This document shows positions 24,151 to 32,241 of a DNA stretch of 34,478 nt, piece after piece (within the stretch, counting starts at the first letter, position 1; the number at the start of each line of letters is the position of its first letter). The notes below the pieces were generated by a model. It was not told the DNA's origin. It worked only from the letters and a program-made list of their open reading frames with translations, and made no database searches. Position numbers and translations under genes: made by a program. This DNA is from Xanthobacteraceae bacterium. Lineage in GTDB: Bacteria > Pseudomonadota > Alphaproteobacteria > Rhizobiales > Xanthobacteraceae. The stretch is from assembly GCA_019752575.1 (NCBI GenBank), contig JAIELW010000032.1:1-34478 (forward strand), in the 5' to 3' direction.

Positions 24151-26484
24151 ATGCGAATTGCAGTCGTAGGCGGCGGACCGGCAGGCGTTTATTTCGCGAT
24201 TCTCGCGGCCAAAGCCTGGCCGAACACCGAAATTGCCGTGTTCGAGCGCAATCGCGCCGACGATACCTTCGGCTTCGGCGTTGTCTTCTCCGACGAGACG
24301 CTCGATACCTTCGAGAAACACGACCGCGAGAGCTACCAGGCGATCGCGGATAACTTCGCCTATTGGGACGACATCGAAATCCATTTCAAAGGCAGCCTGC
24401 ACCGCATCGGCGGCAACGGCTTCTGTGGCTGCGCTCGCACGACGCTCCTGAAACTCCTGCATGATCGCGCGCGTGCGCTCGGCGTGAAGCTGAACTTCGA
24501 GACCGAAGCCGACCCGGCGCTATTCGCGCTCAAAGGCTACGACCTGATCGTCGCCGCCGACGGCGCAAACAGCCGCATCCGCGAAACTTTCCGCGATCAT
24601 TTCGGTACCGAGCTCGACTACCGGCCCAACAAGTTCACCTGGATGGGTTCGACGCGCTCGTTCGATGCCTTCACGTTTTTCTTCAAGGAAACCGAACACG
24701 GCATCTTCATCGCACACTGCTATCAGTACGAACCGGGCCGTTCGACCTGGGTCATGGAAGTACAGCCCGAGACTTTCGAGCGCGCCGGGCTCGATAAACT
24801 TTCCGAGGAGGAGTCCGCGCGCGTTCTCGAGAACATTTTCGCGGAAGAGCTGGACGGCCACAAGTTGATGACCAACCGCTCGATGTGGCGGAATTTTCCG
24901 CGCATCTCGAACGAACGCTGGGTGATGAACAACGTGGTTCTCCTCGGCGACGCCAAGGCCACCGCGCATTTTTCGATCGGCTCCGGCACCAAGTTGGCCA
25001 TGGAAGATGCCATTGCGCTTTTCCAATCGCTTCAGAAAACACGGCTCGATGTTCCGGCAGCGCTGCAACACTTCGAAACCTCGCGCCGCGAGGATGTCGA
25101 GAAAACGCAGCACGCCGCCGACGTCTCGCTGGTGTGGTTCGAGCATGTCGACCGCTTCTGGGACATGGACCCGCGCCAGTTCGCGTTCGGGCTGATGACG
25201 CGCTCGAAGGCGATCACCTGGGACAATCTTGCGCTGCGCGCACCTGAATTTGTCGAGCAGGCCAGCGAGATGTTTGCTTCGAATATTCCTGGTGCGGACG
25301 CGAAACATCCGCTGCCGCCGATGTTTCAGCCGCTCACACTGCGCGAGATGAAAATTCCGAACCGCGTCGTCGTCTCGCCGATGTGCCAGTATTCGGCGAA
25401 AGACGGGGTCCCAAACGACTGGCATCTCGTGCATCTCGGCGGACGCGCGATCGGCGGCGCGGGTCTCATTTATACCGAGATGACCGACGTTTCCGCCGAA
25501 GCTCGAATCTCACCGGGCTGCGCGGGCATTTATACCAACGAACAGGAAGCCGCGTGGAAACGCGTGGTCGATTTCGTGCACACGAATTCGGCTGCGAAAA
25601 TCTGTCTTCAGCTCGGTCATGCCGGGCGCAAAGGCGCCACCAAGCTGATGTGGGAAGGCATCGACGAGCCGCTCGAGCGCGGCGCCTGGCCGATCGTCGC
25701 GCCCTCGCCGCTTCCTTATTATCCGCACAGCGTGGTGCCGCGCGAAATGACGCGCGCGGACATGGACAAGGTGAAAGCGGATTTCGTTTCAGCCGCGAGG
25801 CGCGCGGAGCGCGCGGGCTTCGATATGCTGGAACTGCACTGCGCCCATGGTTATCTGCTCGCGACCTTCATCTCGCCGCTCACGAATCTGCGCCGCGACG
25901 AATACGGCGGCGCGCTGGAAAATCGCCTTCGCTTTCCACTCGAAGTCTTCCGCGCGATTCGGGACGTGTGGCCGATCATAAAGCCGATGTCGGTCCGTAT
26001 CTCCGCGACCGACTGGAAGGATGGCGGCACCACCGGCGACAACGCTGTCGAAATCTCGCGCGCATTTGCGCGCGAAGGTTGCGACCTGATCGACGTCTCG
26101 ACCGGACAAACCGTTTACGATTCCGAGCCGGTATTCGGGCGCATGTTTCAGACGCCCTATTCGGATCAGATCCGCAACGAGGCGAAGATCGCAACCATGT
26201 GCGTCGGCAACATCACGAGTGCCGATCAGGTCAATACCATTCTTGCGGCGGGCCGCGCCGATCTCGTGGCGCTCGCACGGCCGCATCTCGTCGACCCTTA
26301 TTTCACGATGCGCGCGGCCGCCTGGTACGGCGTCGAATCCATCGCATGTCCGCCACAGTATCTATCCGGCAAGGATCAGTCGTTCCGCTCGGCTGTGCGC
26401 GACCGCACCGATCTAGCGGAACTTCGCCGTAAAGTGAGGCCGCGCAGCCATCAGCGGCAGGCAAGAAAAGAAGCCGCAGAATAA
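24151..26484 (+). CDS. Two-domain flavoprotein: 2-aminobenzoyl-CoA monooxygenase/reductase or bifunctional salicylyl-CoA 5-hydroxylase/oxidoreductase
   Basis: 777 residues. Residues 1 to about 370 are an FAD monooxygenase ([10 protein letters not shown]; '[14 protein letters not shown]'; '[23 protein letters not shown]' near 265-288). From about 391 an old-yellow-enzyme (YqjM-like) FMN reductase follows: '[20 protein letters not shown]', '[10 protein letters not shown]', '[20 protein letters not shown]', '[14 protein letters not shown]'. This architecture is that of Azoarcus 2-aminobenzoyl-CoA monooxygenase/reductase, which hydroxylates and then reduces the ring. Databases often name such proteins bifunctional salicylyl-CoA 5-hydroxylases. 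The nearby ligase and RidA favour 2-aminobenzoyl-CoA; no gentisate genes are in view. It is divergent from marR across an 85-bp operator region. Confidence 0.88.
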   Translation: MRIAVVGGGPAGVYFAILAAKAWPNTEIAVFERNRADDTFGFGVVFSDETLDTFEKHDRESYQAIADNFAYWDDIEIHFKGSLHRIGGNGFCGCARTTLLKLLHDRARALGVKLNFETEADPALFALKGYDLIVAADGANSRIRETFRDHFGTELDYRPNKFTWMGSTRSFDAFTFFFKETEHGIFIAHCYQYEPGRSTWVMEVQPETFERAGLDKLSEEESARVLENIFAEELDGHKLMTNRSMWRNFPRISNERWVMNNVVLLGDAKATAHFSIGSGTKLAMEDAIALFQSLQKTRLDVPAALQHFETSRREDVEKTQHAADVSLVWFEHVDRFWDMDPRQFAFGLMTRSKAITWDNLALRAPEFVEQASEMFASNIPGADAKHPLPPMFQPLTLREMKIPNRVVVSPMCQYSAKDGVPNDWHLVHLGGRAIGGAGLIYTEMTDVSAEARISPGCAGIYTNEQEAAWKRVVDFVHTNSAAKICLQLGHAGRKGATKLMWEGIDEPLERGAWPIVAPSPLPYYPHSVVPREMTRADMDKVKADFVSAARRAERAGFDMLELHCAHGYLLATFISPLTNLRRDEYGGALENRLRFPLEVFRAIRDVWPIIKPMSVRISATDWKDGGTTGDNAVEISRAFAREGCDLIDVSTGQTVYDSEPVFGRMFQTPYSDQIRNEAKIATMCVGNITSADQVNTILAAGRADLVALARPHLVDPYFTMRAAAWYGVESIACPPQYLSGKDQSFRSAVRDRTDLAELRRKVRPRSHQRQARKEAAE

Positions 26485-26778
26485 CGTTTCTAAATACGAC
26501 AACACTATTTCCGCAGAGCGGCCTACTTGCTGCGCTGCATCATGCGGCTGATTCACGCTGCGAAGATTTCGTGCATGCGCTCGCCTTCGCACATGCCGCA
26601 GAGCTATTGACGAAAGCTTCGCAAGTGCCTGAAAGTCTTGGCGATGGCTCCTCGAAGCCAGAGTGCAAACCGATCACAGGTGTGCCGACGGTACCCGGCG
26701 TCGAACACGAAAAGCGAAGAACAAAAACAAGAACGCGGCGCACCAATCGGTCGCAAATTTCCTTGGAGGAAAACTACC
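26485..26778 (+). promoter_or_regulatory. Leader/promoter region of importer C
   Basis: 294 bp without a convincing gene between the two-domain monooxygenase and the importer C binding protein. There is an AT-richer start (26484-26512) and an A-rich stretch before the ribosome site TTGGAGGAAAAC. GCATCATGC (26538 region) and TGCATGC are small palindromes, but no TGCA-N6-TGCA dyad was found. No clear terminator follows the upstream gene, so readthrough into importer C is possible. Confidence 0.35.
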
Positions 26779-28050
26779 ATGAAGTGGCAAATGCCTAAGA
26801 AGCTGCTCGGGCTTGCTGCCATCGGCCTCGCTGCCGGTGCCGGCTACCTCGCGCTGCCGCAGAAGACGGAAGCGCAAGGCGCTCCGATCCGCATCGCCTA
26901 TGTCGATCCGCTTTCCGGCCCGATGGCGGCCATCGGAGACACCGGTTTGAAAAACTTCCAGTTCATTCTGGAACAGATCAACGCCAAAGGCGGCGCCAAC
27001 GGCCGCAAGCTCGAACTCGTGCCCTACGACAACAAGCTGAACGCACAGGAAACCATCGTGCAGGTGCAGAAGGCCATCGACGACGGCATCCGCATCATCA
27101 CGCAGGGCAACGGCACCTCCTTCGCGATCGCGATCTCCGAGTTCGTGACCAAGTACAACGAGCGCAATCCCGGCAAGGAAGTGATTTATCTCAACTACGC
27201 CGCGGTCGATCCGATTCTCACGAACGACAAGTGCAGCTACTGGCATTTCCGCTGGGACGCGAACACCGACATCAAGATGGAAGCGATCACCAGCTTCATG
27301 AAAGGCCGCCAGAACATCAAGAAAGTGTACCTGATCAACCAGGACTATGCGTTCGGCCACGGCGTTCGTGACAGCGCGCTCAAGATGCTCAAGGCCAAGC
27401 GCCCTGACATCGAGGTTGTCGGCAACGAATTGCATCCGCTCGCCAAGGTCACCGACTTCGCGCCGTATATCGCGAAGATCAAGGCGTCTGGCGCCGATAG
27501 CGTGATCACAGGCAACTGGGGCTCGGACTTCGCGTTGCTCGTGAAAGCGGCAGCCGACGCCGGCCTCCAGGTCGACTGGTACACCTTCTATGCCGGCGGC
27601 ACCGGCGGCCCGACCGCGATGAAGCAGGCAAACCTGCCGAACCGCGTTTTCGCGATCGGTGAAGGTTTCGCCAATATCCCGCATGCGGAGTCCATCGAGT
27701 TCGAAAAGGCCCTGCGCGCCAAGTACGGCGTTAGCCTGTTCTATCCCCGCGGCGTGAACCAGATGCGCATGCTCACGGCTGCGATCAACCAGGCGAAGTC
27801 CGACGATCCGAAGAAGTTCGCGGCCATTCTGCATGACATGAAGTTCGAGGTGTTCCACGGCGGCGAAGGCTATATGCGCGCCGACGATCACCAGTTCTTC
27901 CAGCCGATGTATCTTGCGAGCTTCGGCCCGATCAAGGCCGACCAGCCGTTCGACGAAGAAAAGACCGGCTGGGGCTGGACCATTGCAGGCAAGGTCGACC
28001 TCAAGGACACGCTCGTCCCGACCACCTGCAAGATGAACAAGCCGTCCTAA
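26779..28050 (+). CDS. Periplasmic ABC substrate-binding protein (Peripla_BP_6/LivK-like), Sec signal (importer C)
   Basis: 423 residues from ATG 26779, preceded by TTGGAGG. Earlier in-frame ATGs give a long basic extension and are rejected. The signal peptide MKWQMPKKLLGLAAIGLAAG ends near 'TEAQG' and has no twin arginine, unlike the binding proteins of importers A and B. The mature part starts 'APIRIAYVDPLSGPMAAIGD'. First gene of a five-gene operon. Its position behind the aryl-CoA monooxygenase suggests an aromatic acid ligand, possibly aminobenzoate-like; unproven. Confidence 0.88.
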   Translation: MKWQMPKKLLGLAAIGLAAGAGYLALPQKTEAQGAPIRIAYVDPLSGPMAAIGDTGLKNFQFILEQINAKGGANGRKLELVPYDNKLNAQETIVQVQKAIDDGIRIITQGNGTSFAIAISEFVTKYNERNPGKEVIYLNYAAVDPILTNDKCSYWHFRWDANTDIKMEAITSFMKGRQNIKKVYLINQDYAFGHGVRDSALKMLKAKRPDIEVVGNELHPLAKVTDFAPYIAKIKASGADSVITGNWGSDFALLVKAAADAGLQVDWYTFYAGGTGGPTAMKQANLPNRVFAIGEGFANIPHAESIEFEKALRAKYGVSLFYPRGVNQMRMLTAAINQAKSDDPKKFAAILHDMKFEVFHGGEGYMRADDHQFFQPMYLASFGPIKADQPFDEEKTGWGWTIAGKVDLKDTLVPTTCKMNKPS

Positions 28051-28065
28051 GCGGCTTCCATTAAG

Positions 28066-28093
28066 CGTCCGGCCGGAGCGATCCGGCCGGACG
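28066..28093 (+). promoter_or_regulatory. Strong GC hairpin after importer C binding-protein gene
   Basis: The perfect 11-bp stem CGTCCGGCCGG (28066-28076) / CCGGCCGGACG (28083-28093) has a 6-nt loop and is followed by TTCTTGT, a weak uridine tract. It lies in the 81 bp between the binding-protein stop and livH. It could be a leaky terminator or mRNA stabiliser, parallel to those in importers A and B. Confidence 0.65.
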
Positions 28094-28131
28094 TTCTTGT
28101 CTTCAGTATCAACCCCGGCGGGCAGGGCACC

Positions 28132-29079
28132 GTGGCTGAACTCATCATTATTTCGACGCTGAACGGCGTGCTTTACGGCATGTTGCTGTTCCTGATGGCG
28201 AGCGGCTTGACGCTCATCTTCAGCATGATGGGCGTCCTCAACTTCGCGCATGCGAGTTTTTATATGCTCGGCGCGTTTCTCGGTTTTCAGATCAGCCAGT
28301 GGGCCGGGTTCATTCCCGCTCTTATTCTGGCGCCGCTGATCGCGGGCGGTATCGGCGCGATCGTCGAGCGCTATGGCCTTCGGACCGTTCATAAGAACGG
28401 CCATGTCGCCGAGCTGCTCTTTACCTTCGGCCTCGCCTTCATCATCGAGGAAGTCATCCAGATGATCTGGGGCAAACTCGCGGCCGATTACCGCGTGCCG
28501 AGCTTCCTCGATTTCTCGGCGTTCACGGTCTACGCAACGAACTATCCCGCCTACAAGACCTTCATGCTTTTGTTCTCGATCGCGATTTTCATCGGCCTCA
28601 TTCTCCTGCTGACCCGCACGCGCGCGGGCCTCATCATCCAGGCGTCGCTTACGCATCCGAACATGGTCGGCATGCTCGGCCACAACGTGCCGCGCGTCTT
28701 CATGCTGGTGTTCGGCCTCGGTACCGCGCTCGCCGCGATTGCCGGCGTGATCGCGGGTGCCGCCTTCGTAACGCAGTCGAATATGGCGGCATTACTCGGG
28801 CCAATTCTATTCGTCGTCGTGGTCGTCGGCGGTCTGGGCTCGCTGTGGGGGGCGTTCGTCGCCTCGCTCCTGATCGGTCTCTTGCAAACTTTCGCGATCG
28901 CCTCGGACTGGTCGCTCTCGAAATTCTTCAGCGGCTATTTCACGCCGGCGCGCGGCACCATTCTCTTTGACATATGGACCGTGACGATCGCGCAAGTCGG
29001 CCCGATCCTTCCCTACCTTCTCCTCGTGCTCGTGCTGATCTTCCGCCCGACGGGCCTGTTCGGGACGCGCGACACATGA
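28132..29079 (+). CDS. livH: ABC transporter permease, LivH family (importer C)
   Basis: 315 residues from GTG 28132 (MAELIIISTLNGVLYGMLLF). Family signature 'SMMGVLNFAHASFYMLGAF' near 34-52, 'GGLGSLWGAFVASLLIGLLQTF' near 230, C-terminus 'FRPTGLFGTRDT'. Inner-membrane channel subunit with LivM, whose start codon overlaps this stop in ATGA. A GTG start with weak ribosome site (GGGCAGGGC) after the hairpin may keep permease levels below those of the binding protein. Confidence 0.9.
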   Translation: MAELIIISTLNGVLYGMLLFLMASGLTLIFSMMGVLNFAHASFYMLGAFLGFQISQWAGFIPALILAPLIAGGIGAIVERYGLRTVHKNGHVAELLFTFGLAFIIEEVIQMIWGKLAADYRVPSFLDFSAFTVYATNYPAYKTFMLLFSIAIFIGLILLLTRTRAGLIIQASLTHPNMVGMLGHNVPRVFMLVFGLGTALAAIAGVIAGAAFVTQSNMAALLGPILFVVVVVGGLGSLWGAFVASLLIGLLQTFAIASDWSLSKFFSGYFTPARGTILFDIWTVTIAQVGPILPYLLLVLVLIFRPTGLFGTRDT

Positions 29080-30356
29080 GCGGCACCATCAGAAGCTATG
29101 GCGTCTGGATTCTTGCAGCGGTGCTGCTGCTGATCCTGCCATACATCTTTCCGGCCGGCGCTTCGATCACGACCATGTGCCTGATCGGCATCATGATCAT
29201 CTTCGCGCTCTCATATAATATGCTGCTCGGTCAGACCGGGATGTTGTCGTTCGGACATGCGGTTTATTACGGCCTCGCCGCCTTCGTAACCGCGCACACC
29301 ATGAACTGGGTCGCGAAGAATGGCATCGCAATTCCGCTTCCGCTGATCCCGGTCTTCGGCGCGATCGCCGGCCTCTTCTTCGGTATCTTGTTCGGCTCGG
29401 TATCGACCAAGCGCGGCGGCACGGCATTCGCGATGATCTCGCTCGGCCTTGCCGAACTCGTCTATTCCAGCTCGCTTATCCTTCGCAGCTTCTTCGGCGG
29501 TGAAGAAGGTATCAGTACCGACCGCACCAAGCTCCTGCGCTTGTTCGGCTATAATTTCGGCCCGCAGATTCAGGTCTATTACCTGATCGCGGCGTGGTGC
29601 CTGCTCTGCGTGATCCTGATGTACGCGATCACGCGCACGCCATTCGGTCGCATGTGCAATGCCGTGCGCGAGAATCCGGAGCGCGTCGAATTCGTCGGCT
29701 ATAACCCGCAATTCGTGCGCTTCATCGCCTTCTCGCTCGCCGGACTTTTCGCGGGCGTCGCCGGCTCGCTCGCCGCGATCAACATCGAACTCTCGCAGGC
29801 AAGCTTCGTCGGCGCGGCGCAATCGGGCGCAGTGCTGCTTGCGGCCTATATCGGCGGTGTCGCTTTCTTCGTAGGCCCTATCCTTGGCGCGATCCTTGTC
29901 ACGCTGTTGTCGATCAAGCTCTCCGACTTCTCGGAGATCTGGGTGCTTTATTTCGGTATCCTTTTCATCACGATCATCCTGTTCGCGCCCTACGGGCTTT
30001 CCGGCTTGCTCATGATGCACGCGCAGTTCTGGCGCGGGCCGATCGGCAGCAGGATCACGCGGCTACTGAAGCTATTCGGCGCTTACATTGTCGCCCTAAT
30101 CCCCGTGCTCATCATGCTCGCAGGTGCGATCTTGCTCATCGAGATGATCCACCACGTCGCGCAAAAGAGCGCGGAAGGCGCCAACATGCACTTCCTCCGC
30201 CGCAACTATCTGACGGTGAACACGCATACGATACTGCCGTGGCTCGGCGGACTGGCCGCCATGATCGGCGGCTTCTTCGCATTCCGCTTCACCTGGCCGA
30301 CCGTCGCGAGCGCCTGGCATAACGCGCTCGTCGATGCGCAGCGGAGCGGCAAATGA
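29076..30356 (+). CDS. livM: ABC transporter permease, LivM family with C-terminal extension (importer C)
   Basis: 426 residues from ATG 29076. The core (1 to about 315) has 'GQTGMLSFGHAVYYGLAAF' and 'GVAFFVGPILGAILVTLLS'. The usual LivM end near 'FAPYGLSGLLM' is followed by about 110 further residues. These carry two additional likely membrane segments (about 335-356 and 386-404) joined by a hydrophilic loop with 'HHVAQKSAEGANMHFLRRNY'. Importer A's LivM is 337 residues and the permease half of importer B's fusion is about 335, so this extension is specific to importer C. Its role is unknown. Overlaps livH and livG by 4 bp each. Confidence 0.9.
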   Translation: MSGTIRSYGVWILAAVLLLILPYIFPAGASITTMCLIGIMIIFALSYNMLLGQTGMLSFGHAVYYGLAAFVTAHTMNWVAKNGIAIPLPLIPVFGAIAGLFFGILFGSVSTKRGGTAFAMISLGLAELVYSSSLILRSFFGGEEGISTDRTKLLRLFGYNFGPQIQVYYLIAAWCLLCVILMYAITRTPFGRMCNAVRENPERVEFVGYNPQFVRFIAFSLAGLFAGVAGSLAAINIELSQASFVGAAQSGAVLLAAYIGGVAFFVGPILGAILVTLLSIKLSDFSEIWVLYFGILFITIILFAPYGLSGLLMMHAQFWRGPIGSRITRLLKLFGAYIVALIPVLIMLAGAILLIEMIHHVAQKSAEGANMHFLRRNYLTVNTHTILPWLGGLAAMIGGFFAFRFTWPTVASAWHNALVDAQRSGK

Positions 30357-31105
30357 ATCCGGCGGTCGAACTCAAGAATATCGAAAAGCGCTTCGGCAAG
30401 ACCGAAATCATCCGCGGCGTCAGCCTCGACGTGCGCGCGGGCGAGCGCCATGCCGTGATCGGACCGAACGGCGCCGGCAAATCGACGCTGTTCAACCTCG
30501 TCAGCGGCAGGCTCGTTCCTTCCGCCGGCTCGATCCTTCTGCGCGGCGAGAACATCACCGGCCTCAGACCGTTCGAGATCAATCGCCGCGGCCTGTCGCG
30601 CAGTTTTCAGGTCACCAACATTTTCCCGCGCCTTTCGGTCTGGGAGAACGTGCGCTGCGCGGTGTTGTGGTCGAAGGGCTATAAGTATTCGTTCTGGCGC
30701 AACGTCGATAAACTCGAAGATGTTCGCGCGCGCACGCAGGAAATTCTCGATCAGATTAACATGGCCGACCGCGCGGAGATTCCCGCGGGCGTCTTGACCT
30801 ATGCCGAGCAGCGCGCGCTGGAAATCGGCATCACCATCGCGGGCGGTGCCGACATCATCCTCCTGGATGAGCCGACCGCCGGCATGAGCCGCAGCGAGAC
30901 CGAACGCGCAGTCGCGCTGATCCGCAAGGTCAGCGAAGGCCGCACGCTCATCATCATCGAGCACGACATGGGCGTCGTGTTCGATCTCGCCGACCGCATT
31001 TCGGTGCTGGTTTACGGCCAGATCATCGCGACCGACGAGCCTCCGAAGATCAAGGCGAACCAGAAAGTCCAGGAAGCCTACCTCGGAGCGGCCGGCCATG
31101 ACTGA
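30353..31105 (+). CDS. livG: Branched-chain amino acid-type ABC transporter ATPase, LivG family (importer C)
   Basis: 250 residues in ATGA overlap with livM. Walker A is GPNGAGKST (Lys43) and Walker B is IILLDEPTAGM. The ABC signature reads LTYAEQRALEIG (149-160 region), with Ala151 where a glycine is normal (LivG of importer B has LSHGEQ). The switch histidine is in 'IEHDMGVVF'. Ends QEAYLGAAGHD. Overlaps livF by 8 bp. Confidence 0.9.
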   Translation: MNPAVELKNIEKRFGKTEIIRGVSLDVRAGERHAVIGPNGAGKSTLFNLVSGRLVPSAGSILLRGENITGLRPFEINRRGLSRSFQVTNIFPRLSVWENVRCAVLWSKGYKYSFWRNVDKLEDVRARTQEILDQINMADRAEIPAGVLTYAEQRALEIGITIAGGADIILLDEPTAGMSRSETERAVALIRKVSEGRTLIIIEHDMGVVFDLADRISVLVYGQIIATDEPPKIKANQKVQEAYLGAAGHD

Positions 31106-31805
31106 CATGATGCTCGAGGTAAACGACCTCCACGCCTATTACGGCAAGAGCCACATTCTTCAGGGCGTGAACCTGAACGTGAAGAACGGCGAGATCGTAT
31201 CGATCCTCGGCCGCAACGGGGTCGGCCGTTCGACTACGCTCAAGGCGATCATGGGCGACGTGCCGCCGCAGGGTTCGATCAAGTTCAAGGGCAAGGAAAT
31301 CGCGGGTCTGAAGTCCTATCAGGTGGCCTATTGCGGTCTCGGTTATGTGCCGGAAGATCGCTCGATCTTCCCGTCGCTGACGGTGGAGCAGAATCTCATT
31401 CTCGGCGAGAAGTCGGGCCGCAAGAACCCGCGCTGGTCGATCGACGACGTCTACAATCTTTTCCCGATCCTGCGCGAGCGCAAGGACACCGACGCAAGCG
31501 TGCTTTCGGGCGGCGAGCAGCAGATGCTCACCGTTTGCCGCACGCTGATGGGCGATCCCGACCTGATCATGGTGGACGAGCCGACCGAAGGCCTCTCCCC
31601 GCAGATGACCGAACGCGTCGGTAATCTCTTGAAGAGCATCGCCGAGCGGAAAATTTCGATCCTGCTGGTCGAGCAGAAGCTCACCATTGCGATGCGAATT
31701 TCGCACCGCGTTTACGTGATGGGCCACGGCCATATCGTGTTCGAAGGCACGCCCGCCGACCTCGAAAAGAACGACGCCGTGCGCCGCGAGTGGCTGGAAG
31801 TTTAA
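31098..31805 (+). CDS. livF: ABC transporter ATPase, LivF family with Arg in Walker A (importer C)
   Basis: 235 residues, MTDMMLEVNDLHAYYGKSHIL. Signature LSGGEQQMLTVCRTL and Walker B LIMVDEPTEGLSP are normal. Walker A reads GRNGVGRST, with Arg44 replacing the phosphate-binding lysine; importer B LivF has GRNGMGKTT with Lys44 at the same position. The codon is CGT, not a borderline call. ATP hydrolysis may be carried mainly by LivG, or Arg may be tolerated in this subfamily. Last gene of importer C, followed 10 bp later by a 90-bp repeat. Confidence 0.9.
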   Translation: MTDMMLEVNDLHAYYGKSHILQGVNLNVKNGEIVSILGRNGVGRSTTLKAIMGDVPPQGSIKFKGKEIAGLKSYQVAYCGLGYVPEDRSIFPSLTVEQNLILGEKSGRKNPRWSIDDVYNLFPILRERKDTDASVLSGGEQQMLTVCRTLMGDPDLIMVDEPTEGLSPQMTERVGNLLKSIAERKISILLVEQKLTIAMRISHRVYVMGHGHIVFEGTPADLEKNDAVRREWLEV

Positions 31806-31814
31806 TCTTTCTAT

Positions 31815-31904
31815 CGTCATGCCCGCGCTTGTCGCGGGCATCCGCGTCTTGAACGCAAATCAGCAACGAAGGCGTGGATGGCCGGGACAAGCCCGGCCAT
31901 GACG
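31815..31904. repeat. 90-bp palindromic intergenic repeat (second copy of the 16763 element)
   Basis: Same length and termini (CGTCATG/CATGACG) as 16763-16852, with a near-identical right half from AAGGCGTGG to the end (31870-31904) and a diverged left hairpin (ATGCCCGCG-CTTGT-CGCGGGCAT). It lies between the end of importer C and the truncated permease, where it may act as a bidirectional 3' hairpin. Confidence 0.85.
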
Positions 31905-31918
31905 ATTCGAAGTGAAGA

Positions 31919-32225
31919 TCAGTTCTTCCAGGCGAGAATGCGCTTGTCGGCGACCGCCAGACTGTAATTGCTGACAAGGCCGATCATGCCGAGCAGCAGA
32001 ATTCCGGCGTAAAGGTCCGCCGCGCGATAAGAGCGCGCCGCATGCAGCACGGCCGTGCCCAAGCCTTCCTGCGCGGCGAGCAGCTCGCCGACGACCGCGA
32101 GGATCAACGCGACCGTGAGCGAAAGCCGCATGCCCGCGAGAATATCGGGCACCGCGTTCGGCAGGCCGATCTTGTAGATGAACTCCCAGCGCGAAGCCGG
32201 CAGCGGGCGTGCTTCGCGACAAGGT
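31919..32225 (-). pseudogene. 3' remnant of a second TauC/SsuC-type ABC permease
   Basis: About 92-100 residues survive, 'ASRWEFIYKIGLPNAVPDIL' through 'VVGELLAAQEGLGTAVLHAA' to 'LAVADKRILAWKN', the EAA-loop and last membrane segments of a BPD_transp_1 permease. The 5' two thirds are missing. Similarity fades at about 32225, just before the acyl-CoA dehydrogenase stop at 32242. It differs from the remnant at 19195, so the two are separate genes. Open frame continues upstream only as antisense of the dehydrogenase. Confidence 0.72.
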
Positions 32226-32241
32226 CGTGCGGCAGAAGTAG

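Noticed and set aside
24151-26484. Firm naming as salicylyl-CoA 5-hydroxylase
   Set aside because: The two-domain architecture equally fits 2-aminobenzoyl-CoA monooxygenase/reductase, and RidA plus absence of gentisate genes in view favours the latter; left as alternatives.
26571-26798. Small open frame ahead of importer C
   Set aside because: Runs into the binding-protein start in another frame and has no ribosome site or motif.
26674-28683. Long antisense open frame across the importer C binding protein and livH
   Set aside because: Low-complexity charged product with no motif and no ribosome site; shadow of real genes on the plus strand.
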